A DNA stretch of 64,000 nucleotides from Anopheles merus (GCF_017562075.2 NC_054084.1:37945499-38009498), one strand, 5' to 3'; numbered from the stretch's first letter, positions 25,279 to 38,000 are shown. A program made the numbers and translations. The notes: generated from the letters alone by a model not told the origin.

Positions 25279-27238
25279 AAGAAAGAAAAATATGTATCTT
25301 TATTACGTTTCGGTTATACTCCTTAATCCGTACACAACATGCATCAATCTATTCGCGCCCAGTTTCTCCCGCGCAGCTTCGGATGGGTGTTGAAAACAGA
25401 AGGCACTTGACTATCATCGGGAACATTTTTCGCGCCCTAGCGCATCCAAAATTAGCATATAAAACAAAAATCAAATTTGTTTCGGAATGCGCTCTCCAGC
25501 CGGCAGCGTAAGGAGGAGAAGCCGATGAACGCGCTGGACAGCTATAGAGCATAAAGTGAGTGGTGAGCTCAAAATGAAATAATTATGCTAATGGCATTAT
25601 TTAAAATAATAATAAAAACATAATACTACTAAAGACAACAACGCTTGGTGTGGTGCTATAGCAAAAGGTACAAAATTACATCATTTTGTCGAAAATATCA
25701 CAAATGTCATATGCAGAACGGTACAATACACTATGATTATAAGTGCAGTCAGTTTAATATAAAACTTCAATCATTTCGACTACCTTCAAGTGCATTTCCG
25801 TACAAATCTACCGAAGCGGGGTCTATTATTAGCGAATAAAAATGTGGCACGAACCTATAAAATTTTAATTACCCCTATAAAGTGTATCTTGATCTGCATC
25901 TTTCATCTTTTCGGTTACTTTTTTTTGGCGAGCTTGGCTGTGATGATATGGCTATGGACATTTAGTGAATGATTCGCATGCAAACCAATCTGCATACACA
26001 CGTATTTGAGGGTTCCGTGCGCCCCTCCCATTCCCCTCCCTTGGGATGATTTCTTGTTTCCCTTACCCGTGCTCGCTTCCTTTGACAGAGATATTTTTGC
26101 CACCGACGGCGCTAGAGACGGACCGGGTAGGGACAGGAGCTTAATGAATGCAAATAGTATGCAGTAGCCGTGAATAAATGCATGTCAAGCATGGAAGAGA
26201 TGGCCAGACATACTCTCACACATATATTCACACGCACACACATTGGAAAATGGCTAACCGTGCGCTTGAAGCGCTTAGTAGTCGCCCGTCCGGCATACGT
26301 GCAGATTCCGTCTTTGTGTCCACTAATAACGCTAAATACAATCGTGTTAACTGCAAAACACCGATTAACACGTTTACGGTGTCACATTTAGCGATCGTCC
26401 CGTAGCGGGTTGTGAAAATGCACTGTTAAACACCGGTTGCGGTGGTGGTTTGCCCCTGCAATCACCTTCCCAGTGTCAAGGTTATGCGTTGCTTTCATGA
26501 TGTAATACGCTTACGCAAGTTGCATCCTTCAGCAGTCCGGGGAGAAACTGGTATCCGTGAGAGTTTTAACAAGCATGCTTAACGCTCATGCCGTGCGACT
26601 TACCCGTGAGTGTAGGAAGGTTATCAAAAGTAACACAACTTTCACCGAAGCCCGGAGACATACCGGTCAATCTGCCAGTTGAAATACGATGCCTCCCAAG
26701 CCAAACGTTCCCAGGACCGGCAATGATCGTAAGAAAATCAATCAATTAATCAATTGCCCAGGGAATGATTAAATATTGCAACATCAGATGATAAATTAAA
26801 CTTCTCTGTATAGGCAGTACCGAATTGTGGGTGATAAGATTACTGAACGATGCCTTACATTTCCTGACCACCTGCTAATACACCAGCTGCCGTAACGAGA
26901 TACGGACGCAAGGTTTTAACTAATCTGCCCCGCGAGGCCATTCCTTATCCACGGTAGCACGTTACGAATTGCAGTCAATTTAGTAATATGATAAATACTG
27001 GTGGGTTACGTACTAAATGGCGCACACACACGCAATATTTTAAACGTAAACACTGGCCGTCTTATCTGTTGTTCAAATGTTTTTTTGGTGGTACGTTATA
27101 ATCTTGACCCTCGGACGGTGCAATAAAACAGCAAAAGTTTTTGAATGGCAAGCAGAAGCATAATCGGATGATAACGAAGCGCGTTTGAAAATCTATCCGA
27201 ATGAGAACCGATAAATTGATTAACGCACGTTAACCGAG
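25279..27238. other. Non-coding stretch upstream of the TsetseEP-like pair
   Basis: No gene is recognised. The last few hundred bases contain several GATA words (for example near 27170 and 27210) that could serve the downstream gene. Confidence 0.4.
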
Positions 27239-27243
27239 TCAGT
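27210..27243 (+). promoter_or_regulatory. Core promoter candidate of first TsetseEP-like gene
   Basis: TCAGT at 27239-27243 matches the arthropod initiator, with the A at 27241 as a likely start. GATAAATT at 27210-27217 sits about 30 nt upstream in the TATA position. This would leave a 5' leader of 69 nt. The second gene has the same arrangement. Confidence 0.45.
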
Positions 27244-27309
27244 AGTTTTGCGGTGAGTGCGCGTACGACTAGCTAACAATCGTTTGAAACCAACAAAAAT
27301 CTGTACAAA

Positions 27310-28076
27310 ATGAAGAGCCTGTTCGTTTGTTTGCTGCTGGCGCTGGCAGGGCAGGTAATGCGTTTAGTAAAGGTGAACTGTGGAAAGGATGTGAATTAAC
27401 AAGATTTCATCTTCAGTCTCTTGCTCAAAGCCAAGATGAGTTCGTGGAGTATCTGCTGGAGATCCAAAGCCAGGCTGAATCGGTCCATCAGCTGATGGAG
27501 GGTACGTTCGACAATGTCCGTTTCTCGATGAGTGATGAACTGGTTGAGCTAAACCGTCAGTTGATTGGCCGCATGAACGAAGCCCTGGAGGAGGTCGAAC
27601 AGATCCGTGAGGATACGGAAGCGTTCGTCGGAGAGTCGTCCGCTCCTGCTTCCTGTGTCGACGTGGCCGTCGCTAACTGGGCTGTCGAGATCGAAGGAGT
27701 CGGACAGGCTCTGTCGCGTTGCGCCAGTCGCGCCAACATTCAGATCACCTCGCGTACCGCCGATGTTCATGCTGCTCTGGAGGCCGCTCAGGTTCAATCG
27801 ACGGAGCTGCAGAACATTGTCGTTCGTGGATTCATTGACTGGAACGCGATTGACTACACCGAGCGTATTTCGGAAATTGTGGGAGCTCAGATTCAGGACA
27901 AGTACGACTATTTCCAGCGAATCACTCAGCCCAACTTGGAGCGCGTTCTGCAGGGCATTTTCGATCTGGATGATAACCTGCTGCCTGAGATCGTGACCTG
28001 CGTCAATCGCGGTGTGGAGCGTTTCAACAATTACGGCCGTGTCATCCGCGACACGCTGTTCTTCTGCTCGCAATAA
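27310..28076 (+). CDS. Secreted TsetseEP/DUF725-like protein, copy 1
   Basis: Two coding exons, 27310-27354 and 27417-28076, are joined across a 62-nt GT-AG intron. The ATG is chosen because it opens a clear signal peptide (MKSLFVCLLLALAGQ, then SLA before a likely cut at residue 18/19). It is shared exactly with the second copy. The product is 234 aa, with no membrane segment after the signal peptide. The mature part looks almost wholly alpha-helical and acidic. It has four cysteines, C95, C117, C210 and C232, in two pairs of identical spacing. The C95-C117 block, with A, W, E and G between the cysteines, resembles the TsetseEP (DUF725) domain of secreted dipteran gut proteins. Function is unknown; a gut or haemolymph role is inference. 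A non-specific secreted helical protein is the alternative. Confidence 0.85.
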
Positions 28077-29486
28077 TTGCATAGTGCGGAGTATTTTTTG
28101 TTTAATAATCTGTCTTACTGTAATCGCTGCTAAACAAATATTTTTTGAATAACATAACTGTACTGACTATTTAATGATATGATATCACGCAGTATATTAT
28201 GGGCAAATTACGTGTTAATTAAATATTTTCGCCTATTTACAACTACATCTGTGCTGTAAGTGATTATTCCATTGGTAAGAATGTTTGGTAAATCTCTTTT
28301 CGCTCTCATTAATAAAAGAGAAATTCCAAATAAGTCAAAACTGTTACACGTTTTGATTGAAATGTCTTATCAATTGCGTAAAGAGGAAGTTGTAAAACTG
28401 TTGACAACGACTTATCAGTCAAAAATCTGCCCACCACTCGTGCAAAACTGACGTGGCGTTTCCATTCACTCGGCTTGACGCACACGGCAATGTTTTCCAC
28501 TTTTGATCCATATTTACTGCCATACAAACCGTTGCATGATTTGCAGTTTAAGCACATCCTGGCATTTGCCTGGAATATTTTTCTCTGTAAACCCTGTGCT
28601 GGTGACCTTACCACCGATATTCAGTGGAAGCGTGTGTGAGAGTGGATCGTATTTTCGTGATTTCAATTCCCTTAAATTACGCTGTCCTCGATTCGACCAA
28701 CCTTCGCTCAGCCCTGATCTCTGATCGAATCGTGAGTTTAATTTTCTAGACCGCCCACGCCTTCTGTCCCTTTTGGACGGGGGTCGACTATTTCCCATGT
28801 GGTCTCAACATCATAGCGAAGAATTAAGGAAGTATTCCACTGAGTCAGGATTAATGTGGTTCATTACATAAGCTTCTTTTTTCCTTTCTTTCCCGGAAGG
28901 TTATCGTCTCATTGACGCAATATTACATCTTGTGATTTTGGAAACAGAAAAAAATGCTTCCTTGGTATATAGCTGTCACTGAAGAGTTGGAACGAGATGG
29001 TTAGTGTTTGACACGCTCTGCTTCGATATATAGCCACGGGGCAACGAAAATTGTCTCGTCATTAGTCGTTTTGCCGATAAAGCGTAATTATCTTAATACC
29101 ACCCTATATTGCTTGTTTTATCAGCACCGTGCTCTCTGTACCCGGCGGTCCGAAGTGTGTGTGTTTCTGGTACTATCTGCCAATAATGCTGAAATGATTA
29201 GACAAGCGGTCCACCTACCCATGCGAAGGGGCAAACCATTTCCTAATCAGCGCCTGGTGCTCGCCACGATTATGGTGGTACTGATCGGAAGGACTCGAAG
29301 GAATGAGGCTGTTCCGAATCGAAGTTGGCGATAAAGGTTAGCCTAGCTTTAGTTGAGTTCGTTCGAGTGGGAACGCGCGGAGGGCAGTGACAAGCGGAGC
29401 AGTAGATGATGTGATTAAATTAAGGGCACACAAATTGGTGGGTCTCGAGAATTTGTAAAATGCTCCACAATTGGTGGTGCGCCGGC
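28077..29486. other. Spacer between the TsetseEP-like genes
   Basis: No gene is seen. Possible poly(A) signals for the upstream gene are ATTAAA at 28218-28223 and AATAAA at 28311-28316. The spacer shows no similarity to the sequence beyond the second gene, so the duplicated similarity is confined to the coding parts. Confidence 0.45.
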
Positions 29487-29517
29487 GATAAGACGCCGGG
29501 CGATCGTATCGGTCAGT
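29487..29517 (+). promoter_or_regulatory. Core promoter candidate of second TsetseEP-like gene
   Basis: TCAGT initiator at 29513-29517 (A at 29515), with GATAAGA at 29487-29493 about 28 nt upstream. GATAAG is also a full GATA-factor site. It would leave a 129-nt 5' leader. Confidence 0.45.
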
Positions 29518-29643
29518 TTCAAACGATATCCGGTCAGCGGTAACACCCTTTAAACTGCATTGTGTTACGAGGTTTGGGATTAGTTTGAAAACAGTCGCTC
29601 TCCGAGGTGGAACCGATTCGCGGAAAGAAGTAAATCAGTGACC

Positions 29644-30441
29644 ATGAAGAGTTTGTTCGTTTGTTTGCTGCTGGCCCTGGCCGGTCAAGTGAGTGTCCCA
29701 TTAACAAGGGTGGTTTTATTTTGTTTCTATTGCATCGATTGGTGATTGGTTTTGCTTTCTTGATTGTTTCGTTTCGTGCAGTCGCTTGCTCAAAGCCAAG
29801 ATGAGTTCGTGGAGTATCTGCTGGAGATCCAGTACCAGGCGGAAGCCATCCATCAGCTGATGGAGGGTACTTTCGACAATGTCCGTTTCTCGATGAGCGA
29901 CCAGCTGGTTGAGCTGAACCGTCAGTTGATTGGCCGCATGAACGAAGCCCTGGAGGAGGTCGAACAGATCCGTGAGGATACGGAAGCGTTCGTTGGAGAG
30001 TCGTCCGCTCCTGCTACCTGTGTTAATGTAGCCACCGCCAACTGGGCTATCGAGATCGAAGGAGTCGGACAGGCTCTGTCGCGTTGCGCCAGCCGCGCTA
30101 ACATTCAAATCACCTCGCGTACCGCCGATGTTCATGCTGCTCTGGAGGCCGCTCAGGTTCAATCGACGGAGCTGCAGAACATTGTCGTCCGCGGATTCAT
30201 TGACTGGAACGCGATTGACTACACCGAGCAAATCTCGGCTATTGTGGGTGCTCAGATTCAGGACAAGTACGACTACTTCACCAGAATCACTCAGCCCAAC
30301 TTGGAGCGCGCTCTGCAGGCTATTTTCGATCTGGATGATAACCTGCTGCCTGAGATCGTGACCTGCGTCGATCGCGGTGTGGAGCGTTTCAACAACTACG
30401 GCCGTGTCATCCGCGACACGCTGTTCTTCTGCTCGCAGTAA
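29644..30441 (+). CDS. Secreted TsetseEP/DUF725-like protein, copy 2
   Basis: Exons 29644-29688 and 29782-30441 are joined across a 93-nt GT-AG intron placed at exactly the same codon as in copy 1. The product is also 234 aa. I count 14 amino-acid differences from copy 1, about 94% identity. The signal peptide and all four cysteines (C95, C117, C210, C232) are unchanged. Introns and flanks do not align, while several exon tracts of about 80 nt are identical. This fits a tandem duplication kept similar by gene conversion or coding constraint. Most changes are conservative and several cluster around residues 94-104. The role is unknown, as for copy 1. Confidence 0.85.
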
Positions 30442-30483
30442 GACATGTTGTAACGGAAAGAGTAAGAATAGCAATACACAAAC

Positions 30484-30489
30484 ATTAAA
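30484..30489 (+). terminator. Poly(A) signal ATTAAA of copy 2
   Basis: ATTAAA lies 43 nt past the stop codon of the second gene. It is the first poly(A)-type word downstream. Confidence 0.5.
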
Positions 30490-33400
30490 ATATATGTATA
30501 AAGAATCGATTGAGTCGCGAGAAAGAATGCTGTTTATCAACAAAACCATTGCAAAATCATTCCTAAACATTCAGCTGGACTGGCAAGTGTCATCAAATAA
30601 TTAAGCCGTTATCTTTCGATTTGTTGCTTACGTACGAATCATTTATTGATGTTTGTTCATCACGCATGTAAGAGGCGCAATAACTGTTGGAAAATGCATG
30701 GTTATCGGTTTTGCCACGGCATAACAATTTCTTCGCGCGTTTTTTTCCGTTTTCTTGATTTCGTTTCGATGGTAAGGTTCCTTAAGGTTTTTATACAATC
30801 CGCCTCTATCATGCGCATTATTCCACCCCTCCCAATTGACCATTTGCTACCATTCAAAAGGTCAAGCGTAAGATGCTCACTCGATCACTTTCTACCGGAG
30901 TGGAGCGGCTGGTGACAGTTTTGGAACATACATAGCGTGCATATCATCGAGTCCGTAAATTTTAGCGGATGAATGAAAAACTTAACCAACCGTAAGCGTA
31001 TGCAAGCAAGCGTATATGTGTGTGTGGGTGTGTGCATGCGTTAGTTTGACGGTAGCGTGTTCGTGTGTGGGCATATCGGTGCGCTTCAACGCGTGTGGCA
31101 GGAAGTGAGAAAATTCGCCACGCTTCCACTTCCGCCCAGCTGGGCAGCAAATTCCCTCCCTCGGCATGGCGGCGACAGACAACGACGGCGGCTTGACGCG
31201 ATGGTGGCGCTATCATACGCGTCATAAGCAGCGGGTTTCGGTCCCACTCTCAATGACACTGTACGGGAAAATCCGGTATGTCCGCTAGTAGCTATTCCCG
31301 AACGAGACCGGCTGATCGTCTAGCTGTCGGACAAAATTTGTCTGGCTGTCTGATGGTGAAATGCTTGCTTCCTCGCATTTATGGATTTTGCTCGTGTTGC
31401 AAACATGAGGAGGATCGGGAGTGGTCGGAGAGGTAGATTGTCCGTCTCGCGTGCAGCATCCAACTGTTGGTGTGAAGTTATTTATTAGATAATAAACAAA
31501 ATTTCATTACGTCGGCGTCGCGCTCGGAACGCATCGGCCTGTGAACCAGCGACCTTTCTCCACGTTTGCTGGACCATCCTCAACATTGTATCGGTCAGAT
31601 TGCTAGGCAAGGTTTTCTTGACAGCAGTTAGACGCAACGCAATCCTCGCGACAAGTGTGTGCGTATAGCTTTTGCATCAACTTATTTGCGCGTGGTTGTG
31701 TAGTACAGGTGTTGTTTGCATGATGTTTTGACGCAAATGATGTTCGATCGTTAAACTGGTTGGAATGTTATAAGTTTAATGTCAACGTTAAGTAAATTGG
31801 CATTTGTGCACTATTAGGTACAACAGTACATGAAAAAAGAAACTTAAAAAAAAACAAAATGTATCTAATAATAGCGTAAAATTATAACTGTCCCGTACTG
31901 GTGCTATCCATTTTGTCCGTTATATCTAATAGCTGTTGAGTTTTGCTGTTGTGTGCTTTATTTGAAGAAAAAAACACGCCCTAATTCTCGTTATAATCCA
32001 GTACGATGACCAAACAGGAAACCGCACTACCACGTCTGGCTTGGAAGGAAAATGAGAAAACAAAACGTAAAGATCAGTAGCCATCGCCCTCGTAAAACCT
32101 AACGAAGGAGCGCGGCCATTAGCATAACTGATGACATTGCACTTAACCCCTCTATACCGCGCTCGCTCCTGTCTGTGTGTAGCTGGGCTGAGTGGGAGCA
32201 CTTAGAATGTGATCTCTTGACCTGTTTGGGTGTGCTATTTTCCCTGTAATGTCGGGATTGATCGTTGCTTTCTCAAAGCTTTCTAGGACACTTCATTACA
32301 ACTCAAAAAACAAAGATGAATGCAATGTTGTTGTGATGATGATGATAGTCAATTGCAGGCGGCTGTGCATCCATAGCCACATAATGTAAACTTTATGATG
32401 CTAGGTAGCAAATTAGGGGTAGGACATTTACATATAAATTATTAGTTACTATGTTTCATCCTTACATTATAATAGCTTTGACTTCACACTGCTTAACCCT
32501 TGTACACGCAATAAAGAAAAATCATTAGAGATTTAAATTCTACGTAGTTGTTTGTGCCGTTTTTGCAAACAAGTTTTAATCACTCGGGGTACAGAACTTT
32601 TCGCTTGCTATTTACGCCACAGATGGCATCGCGATGCTGTGGCCAATCAAACTGATACCATTATTTATCGACTCCGGATGGGTGGTGCATACAATTGTTT
32701 GCTCGCCTGAGTTATTTATTGATTTAAGCTGATAATTTTGCATAAGTACATCAATATATGGAAGTAATTTTATCGCTATTGCACTTAAGCTTGTCGCTGT
32801 GCATGCAGTTGAACATGTCGAGTTCAAACTGCTTTAAAATTAATCCCATTGCTTGCTTTAATGATGATGCCGATCACGGTAGCAACTGTGGTCATCAAAT
32901 AAATTGGTTATTCAAGGTCAGCAACGGTGGAGAAGGAATTGATAGTTTAAAATTTTATAATTTTAAAACGCTGGAGACAATTTGCTGCTCGTAAATCATA
33001 ACATATTGGGAATGAAATAAACTTGTTAGATTACTCACTGTAATGCCTAGGATTATTAGGGCCATGTTTATTACAACTCTACTTCACTTTATTACATTGC
33101 TACGGCTTTCATGTGAGAAATCTTGCTATTGCCAATCAATGCGACACACATCGGTGTAGCGCATGATTTATCGAAGGACAAATGTTGTAGCACCAGGTCA
33201 CAAGTGGTTCCAACTGGTTGAAATTTGTTTAATGGCACCGACGTGACTCGGAGGAGCAAGAAAGATCGTTTAATTCTAGCAGGCAATTGACTTCTGATCT
33301 TCGGTGGAAACAATTTATTTCGACGGCACTGTCATCATATCACCGTTTCGCTGCGTTGTATCGCCGGCTGGAATGGGACATGCTGGTCGAAGCGTGACTT

Positions 33401-33585
33401 AAGTAAATTGTACTGGTTTGACCTTTATGCGAGATATGAGACGGTAAACATTCACCGGTCAAAGGCTTTTCACAAGGTTTGGAAGATGTTTTTATTTTGG
33501 ATTTTGAGTTCTTCCATCACGTCATGTGATTATGGAAAGTAAGAAGACAGCAAAACTATTTAATGTAATATTTAAAAATATATAT
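30490..33585. other. Non-coding stretch
   Basis: No gene is recognised. A short TG-rich run lies at 31014-31036. The rest is unremarkable AT-rich spacer with a GC-richer portion near 31050-31600. Confidence 0.45.
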
Positions 33586-33592
33586 ACATATA

Positions 33593-33681
<89 letters not shown>

Positions 33682-33690
33682 ACATATGTA
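33586..33690. repeat. Long (AT)n microsatellite
   Basis: About 75 nt of uninterrupted AT are flanked by TATATACATA-type imperfect extensions. The tract is self-complementary and could extrude as a cruciform. Open frames across it are Ile-Tyr repeats and are artefacts. Confidence 0.98.
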
Positions 33691-34659
33691 TATATATACA
33701 TACATACGATAATATGGATACAAACAGCAAGTATGTTAAAACATTTGATGTACAGTCGATTTTCAAACAATATATTTTATTAAATTTGGCGTTCAAAATC
33801 AATATACGACCTGTGAACTATTTCCGGTTTCAATAGTCACTCAATGGTTAGCATCTTTAAGCAGATCTAAGCGTTATGTTTTCGTAAATAATCACATCGT
33901 ATGTACAAGGAGCTACTGAGTTATTCAGGTTTGTGAGAGTGCTTCGCTAGAAGGGGCAATAAGAAAATATGATTCGATTCGCAGAATATCGTTCCTAGAA
34001 TTCAACAGCATAGCATTTCCCCGTTGAGCTAATTTTATGACTAGCATGGAATTGTTTATGTAACCAGTAGTCGATAGGCTGCTGTTGAATGGTACTGCAA
34101 ATATCAAATCTACAACAGATGATGTGCTTCGAGCATGGCTCATAGACAGAACGGTGTGGTGTTATTAAACCTAATCCTATTGTAAAGGATTGTATGTATT
34201 CATGCCTGATTCATTGTTGTTGTTAGAAGGAGATATTTCACTTGGCTTAACGTCGTCAATAACTTTCGGGCAAATTGATGCCTTTATGCTGCATCTGAAT
34301 GATTGGGTATGAACAATGGGATGAGATGGAAGATTGTTTCAACTGAAATATTCTTGGAATGAACCTGAATCAGAAAATTCAAAACCAAGTACAGTACCGA
34401 ATAAACATGGATGTTAACAATTCATACAGTCTTTCGTAGCCGTAGTCGAGCCACTGTTGCTTCATTTATTACGTCAATAGTGTGATTGTTTCAAATATCA
34501 TACAAGCTACCCAAATGACAATCCGTGTACAAAAGTATTTTTTAATAAAACATTACAATACAGCAAAAACAAAGCAGAACGCGCTTCGAGAACCACAAGC
34601 AGAAAGCAAGCAGATAACGAACATCTGTTGTTTGGAAGCTCCGAAGCTGTTGCATAATT
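33691..34659. other. Non-coding stretch upstream of the small cysteine-rich gene
   Basis: Nothing recognisable. If the gene at 34660 is real, its promoter lies here. I did not find a convincing initiator-TATA pair. Confidence 0.35.
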
Positions 34660-34974
34660 ATGCTGATAATTTCATTTATCTTGCTGTGGTGTTTGGTGCC
34701 TTTTGGCAACAGTCAAAACGACCCCGCAGCTTGTTGTACCCCCGCTGAGGGTACCATCATGGTGAACGATTGCTTCACGGGCCCCAACAGATTGTTTGTA
34801 TGGTGTGAGCGGTTTCTTTCACTATTATTCCTGCGAGCCATTTAGATCGTATTTCAAATGCTTCCGTTCTAGTTGTTTTGCTCGAATTGAAATAAGTGCT
34901 GGCTTTCATTCGGCAGAGGTTGCTGCAACGACCCGGTAAAGATTAGTTATAAACCGACTTCACCAGCTGGATGA
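34660..34974 (+). CDS. Candidate small cysteine-rich secreted peptide
   Basis: A true ATG opens a signal peptide (MLIISFILLWCLVPFGNS) followed by a GC-richer, coding-like stretch containing ACC and VNDC cysteines. The frame runs to a GGT|GTGAGC donor at 34805. A 114-nt intron ends at GCAGAG (34918). Exon 2 (34919-34974) continues in the same frame with C-C-N-D-P and ends in TGA. AATAAA follows at 35055-35060, 81 nt past the stop. The spliced product is about 66 aa, with about 47 aa mature and six cysteines (CC, C, then three in a row), enough for three disulphides. The exact splice is uncertain: a donor inside exon 1 near 34750 (GAG|GTACC) would also keep frame. I do not recognise the family and propose no function. 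Confidence 0.42.
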
Positions 34975-35054
34975 AAACAATTTGCTCGATTTCAGCTGTT
35001 TCCGGCGAAGTGGGGAATCATGCTCCCGGGTAAGGGAGTAATGAAGTGAGAAAT

Positions 35055-35060
35055 AATAAA
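35055..35060 (+). terminator. Poly(A) signal AATAAA after the small peptide gene
   Basis: Canonical AATAAA 81 nt downstream of the predicted TGA. It supports a compact transcription unit. Confidence 0.4.
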
Positions 35061-38000
35061 GATTGAAATATTTGACGGAAGTGCGCATCAGATTAATGCG
35101 GGCCTCAACCTTACGCCCAATGCGTTTACGAAAATCTATTTGCGCTTATTGAAGTGCAGGCAGGCTATGTAGTTTGGTTGCTTACCTTTAATTTTCCCAT
35201 TTGTTGTTTTGGGCGTAATTTTCGCGATATCGAGTAACATCTTGCCTCGGTGAATAGCATTCAGTAGATTAAAGTTCAATACACCTACTACGGGTAGGCA
35301 ATTATTTAGCACGCACGTTGAAACTAACGATAATGTTAATGGCAATAGCAATGGTTATTGATTGAATAAATGGAAAAAAACAAACGTTAACTGGATGGAT
35401 ATGTTTTCATAAATGGGATATAATATTTGATTGATTTGCCTTTTTGCGCTTACATTTCAGCTTATGTTAGTTGTCTGTGGAAAGATTTATGTATATCTTT
35501 TTATCCTATGTTTTTAATAACGTTAGTGTTCAATGTTAGCAGTGTTTATGTGTGCTTTCTCGAATATAAACTGTAATTATGGCACCAGCGAAACATTTGC
35601 AATAATCATGTTTAATGAATAATAGTATTCAATCAATCACCTAAGAGTAATCTGCTCAATAAGTGATTCGTTGAGCACAATCAGTCGAGTACCACCTGTG
35701 GAATCATCAATCAAGCAGTGCCACTTTTTAAACTTTTACTGAAACTATGCTACTTTTACTTGAATAGTTGGCCCGGTTGGCTGGCTCTTGTGTTGCACTG
35801 GAGCCCTTGAACTAGTGAAGCATCCCAAAGGGCCCGGGTAACGTTTGCTTGCCAAGAGAACACTCCACTAGCGTCTCGCTGTGCAAACACTCCATTGATA
35901 AAGTTGATGATGTATTGAACAGAATAGACAGTGTTTCTACAGTGTACCATCGTATAATGTTTCGCTAGGTCATGGACACATTTCCTGGTTTATGAACGCA
36001 CGTTGCTCTGTCGTTTGGTTCCCTTTCCAATCGCTTCTTGGAGCTCGTTCAAGTTAAGAACAAAACACTCGCCCGGTGGAGGATCTGCTGCTTGACAGCA
36101 ATTAATGCCTACGATTGTTTTTGTTCGTTGTTTTGTTCGGTTTAGTTATTTTCTCTCCTCTTTTGTCGGTGTTACAGATGTGTTTTTGTCACATACTCCA
36201 TTCCGCAAGGTGTAACACAACCAGTGCAGTCGCGATATCGATGGTTAATCTGAATAGAGTGAAACTTCTGTCACGCAGCGCGATTGCGTGTCCATCAACC
36301 AACTGTCATTTGGACAGGCAGGCAAGCCAGATAAACGATGCAAAAATGACTCAATACGCTACCATCATGGTACGCAGAACGAAATGTTACTTTCGCCCTC
36401 AAGCGAATGGTGACTGTTGATTGAATGGAGGAAAAGAGAGACACGCAGACCAGGCTAGTCGCTTAATATATTATGCTAGAAGGTTTAAATATTTAAAATA
36501 ATTACGACAAACAGTTTGCTGCCATCGAAGGTCGCCGGTATGGAAATGTAATTCATTCGTTAGCACTGGACAGGTATCATTACTCGTGAATAATTATCTT
36601 GCAGGATACTCTGGATTTCCAGCAGCACCCTGTTTCCCGGGAAGGTCGGATGGATAGTAGGTAGAACTTATCGTACAAGCAGCAGTCAGAATCATTTATT
36701 GATATGGAAGATAGGCTGCTGTTAGATGCAATCACGATCGCACCAGGGTCGCATACCGCTATTGGGTAACTTGAATAACCTAACCCACACACTACCTCTG
36801 CTCGGCGACATTCGGGCTCGTATTGTGTGTTTGAACTGGTCTTACGATGCACCTGGCCTGGCAAAATTTGAGCAGTGTGTCATATTCATTAATAATTTGC
36901 CCGCTGCGTTCAACAGAACCGGATAGAAAGACACACACCATTAATCTTGGAGAACTGTGGATGGAACATCATGAAATACCATGAAGCAATTACAAGTGCT
37001 TGAATGTTGGTAAGTTGGCGCAAAATGTTACTATTGAATTTAAACTCTCGCATAATATAATTTCAAACCCTTTGGAGTAATCAGTAATCAACAGAGGCAA
37101 CTAGAAATAAGTTGTGTAAATATAAGCTAGTTGAAAAAAAAAATTAAAAAAGCAAGTGCAACTCTCCTGTTCTTACACAATTGCGGCCACCACCAACAAA
37201 ATCTACCAACTATCTGATGGCGAAAGGGGCATCGTCACGAAGTGACCAATGCATACCGCCAACTAATAAAGATTATTATCTCACTTGGTTGGTCAGGTCA
37301 GTACAGCTTATTCGTGTAGGTACGGTGCATGTCATCGTGCGGGAAGGACAGATATACAGTCGACAATCTGAAAAACTCAAGAACGCTTGTTTATAATGAG
37401 CCTGATTGAAGATGAGCCGGAATTTATGGCTCTACGTGGTGGCCTGGTGAGCTCAGCCTTACACCGTGGCTTACGATCCAAACGGCTGAATGACTCAAAC
37501 GTCGTGCTTTTCAGTTTGCTTGCTTATTTATAGATAGCTGTCGTGGCATGGTCATGTTATATCCGCATTGTGAGTTCCAGTTTTAGAATGAATATGTAGA
37601 AAATATGGTTGTGCTTAACGTTGAGTTTGACATTGGTTTTTAATCGAATAAGTTAACGTTTATTCATTATTCGTATAATTCTTGCTAATAGTCTTAAAAT
37701 TATCAATATCATGTTGATAAACTGCCAATGTGCAAAAGTTATTCTAAAGAACATCATATTTTTTAACACCTTTAGAATGTCCATAAATGTATTTCAACTT
37801 TCACTTGTTTGATGTAAACTTCCGCTAAGCAAAGTATCCATCTGCCTGTAAGTTAGTCTACCCGCAGTATCGAAACCGAAGCAGCAACACAGCATGGTCG
37901 TTGCGGCTGTTAATGAGCGTTGGATGATAAGGGATCGTCAAAACTTTTCCCATCTTCATTTTGGGCAGTGCGTAAGCACTCTGGCCCTACGCAGAGCAAG

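Noticed and set aside
27549..28082. Long antisense open frames (177 and 284 codons) over both TsetseEP-like genes
   Set aside because: They are mirror frames produced by the codon bias of the real + strand exons. The sense strand has signal peptides, matching introns and conserved cysteines.
33522..33802. Ile-Tyr repeat frames on both strands
   Set aside because: Translation of the AT microsatellite.
36115..36420. Hydrophobic-start 101-codon frame resembling a secreted cysteine-rich protein
   Set aside because: The apparent signal peptide begins at TTG. The first ATG lies after the hydrophobic part, so there is no signal peptide in a real translation.
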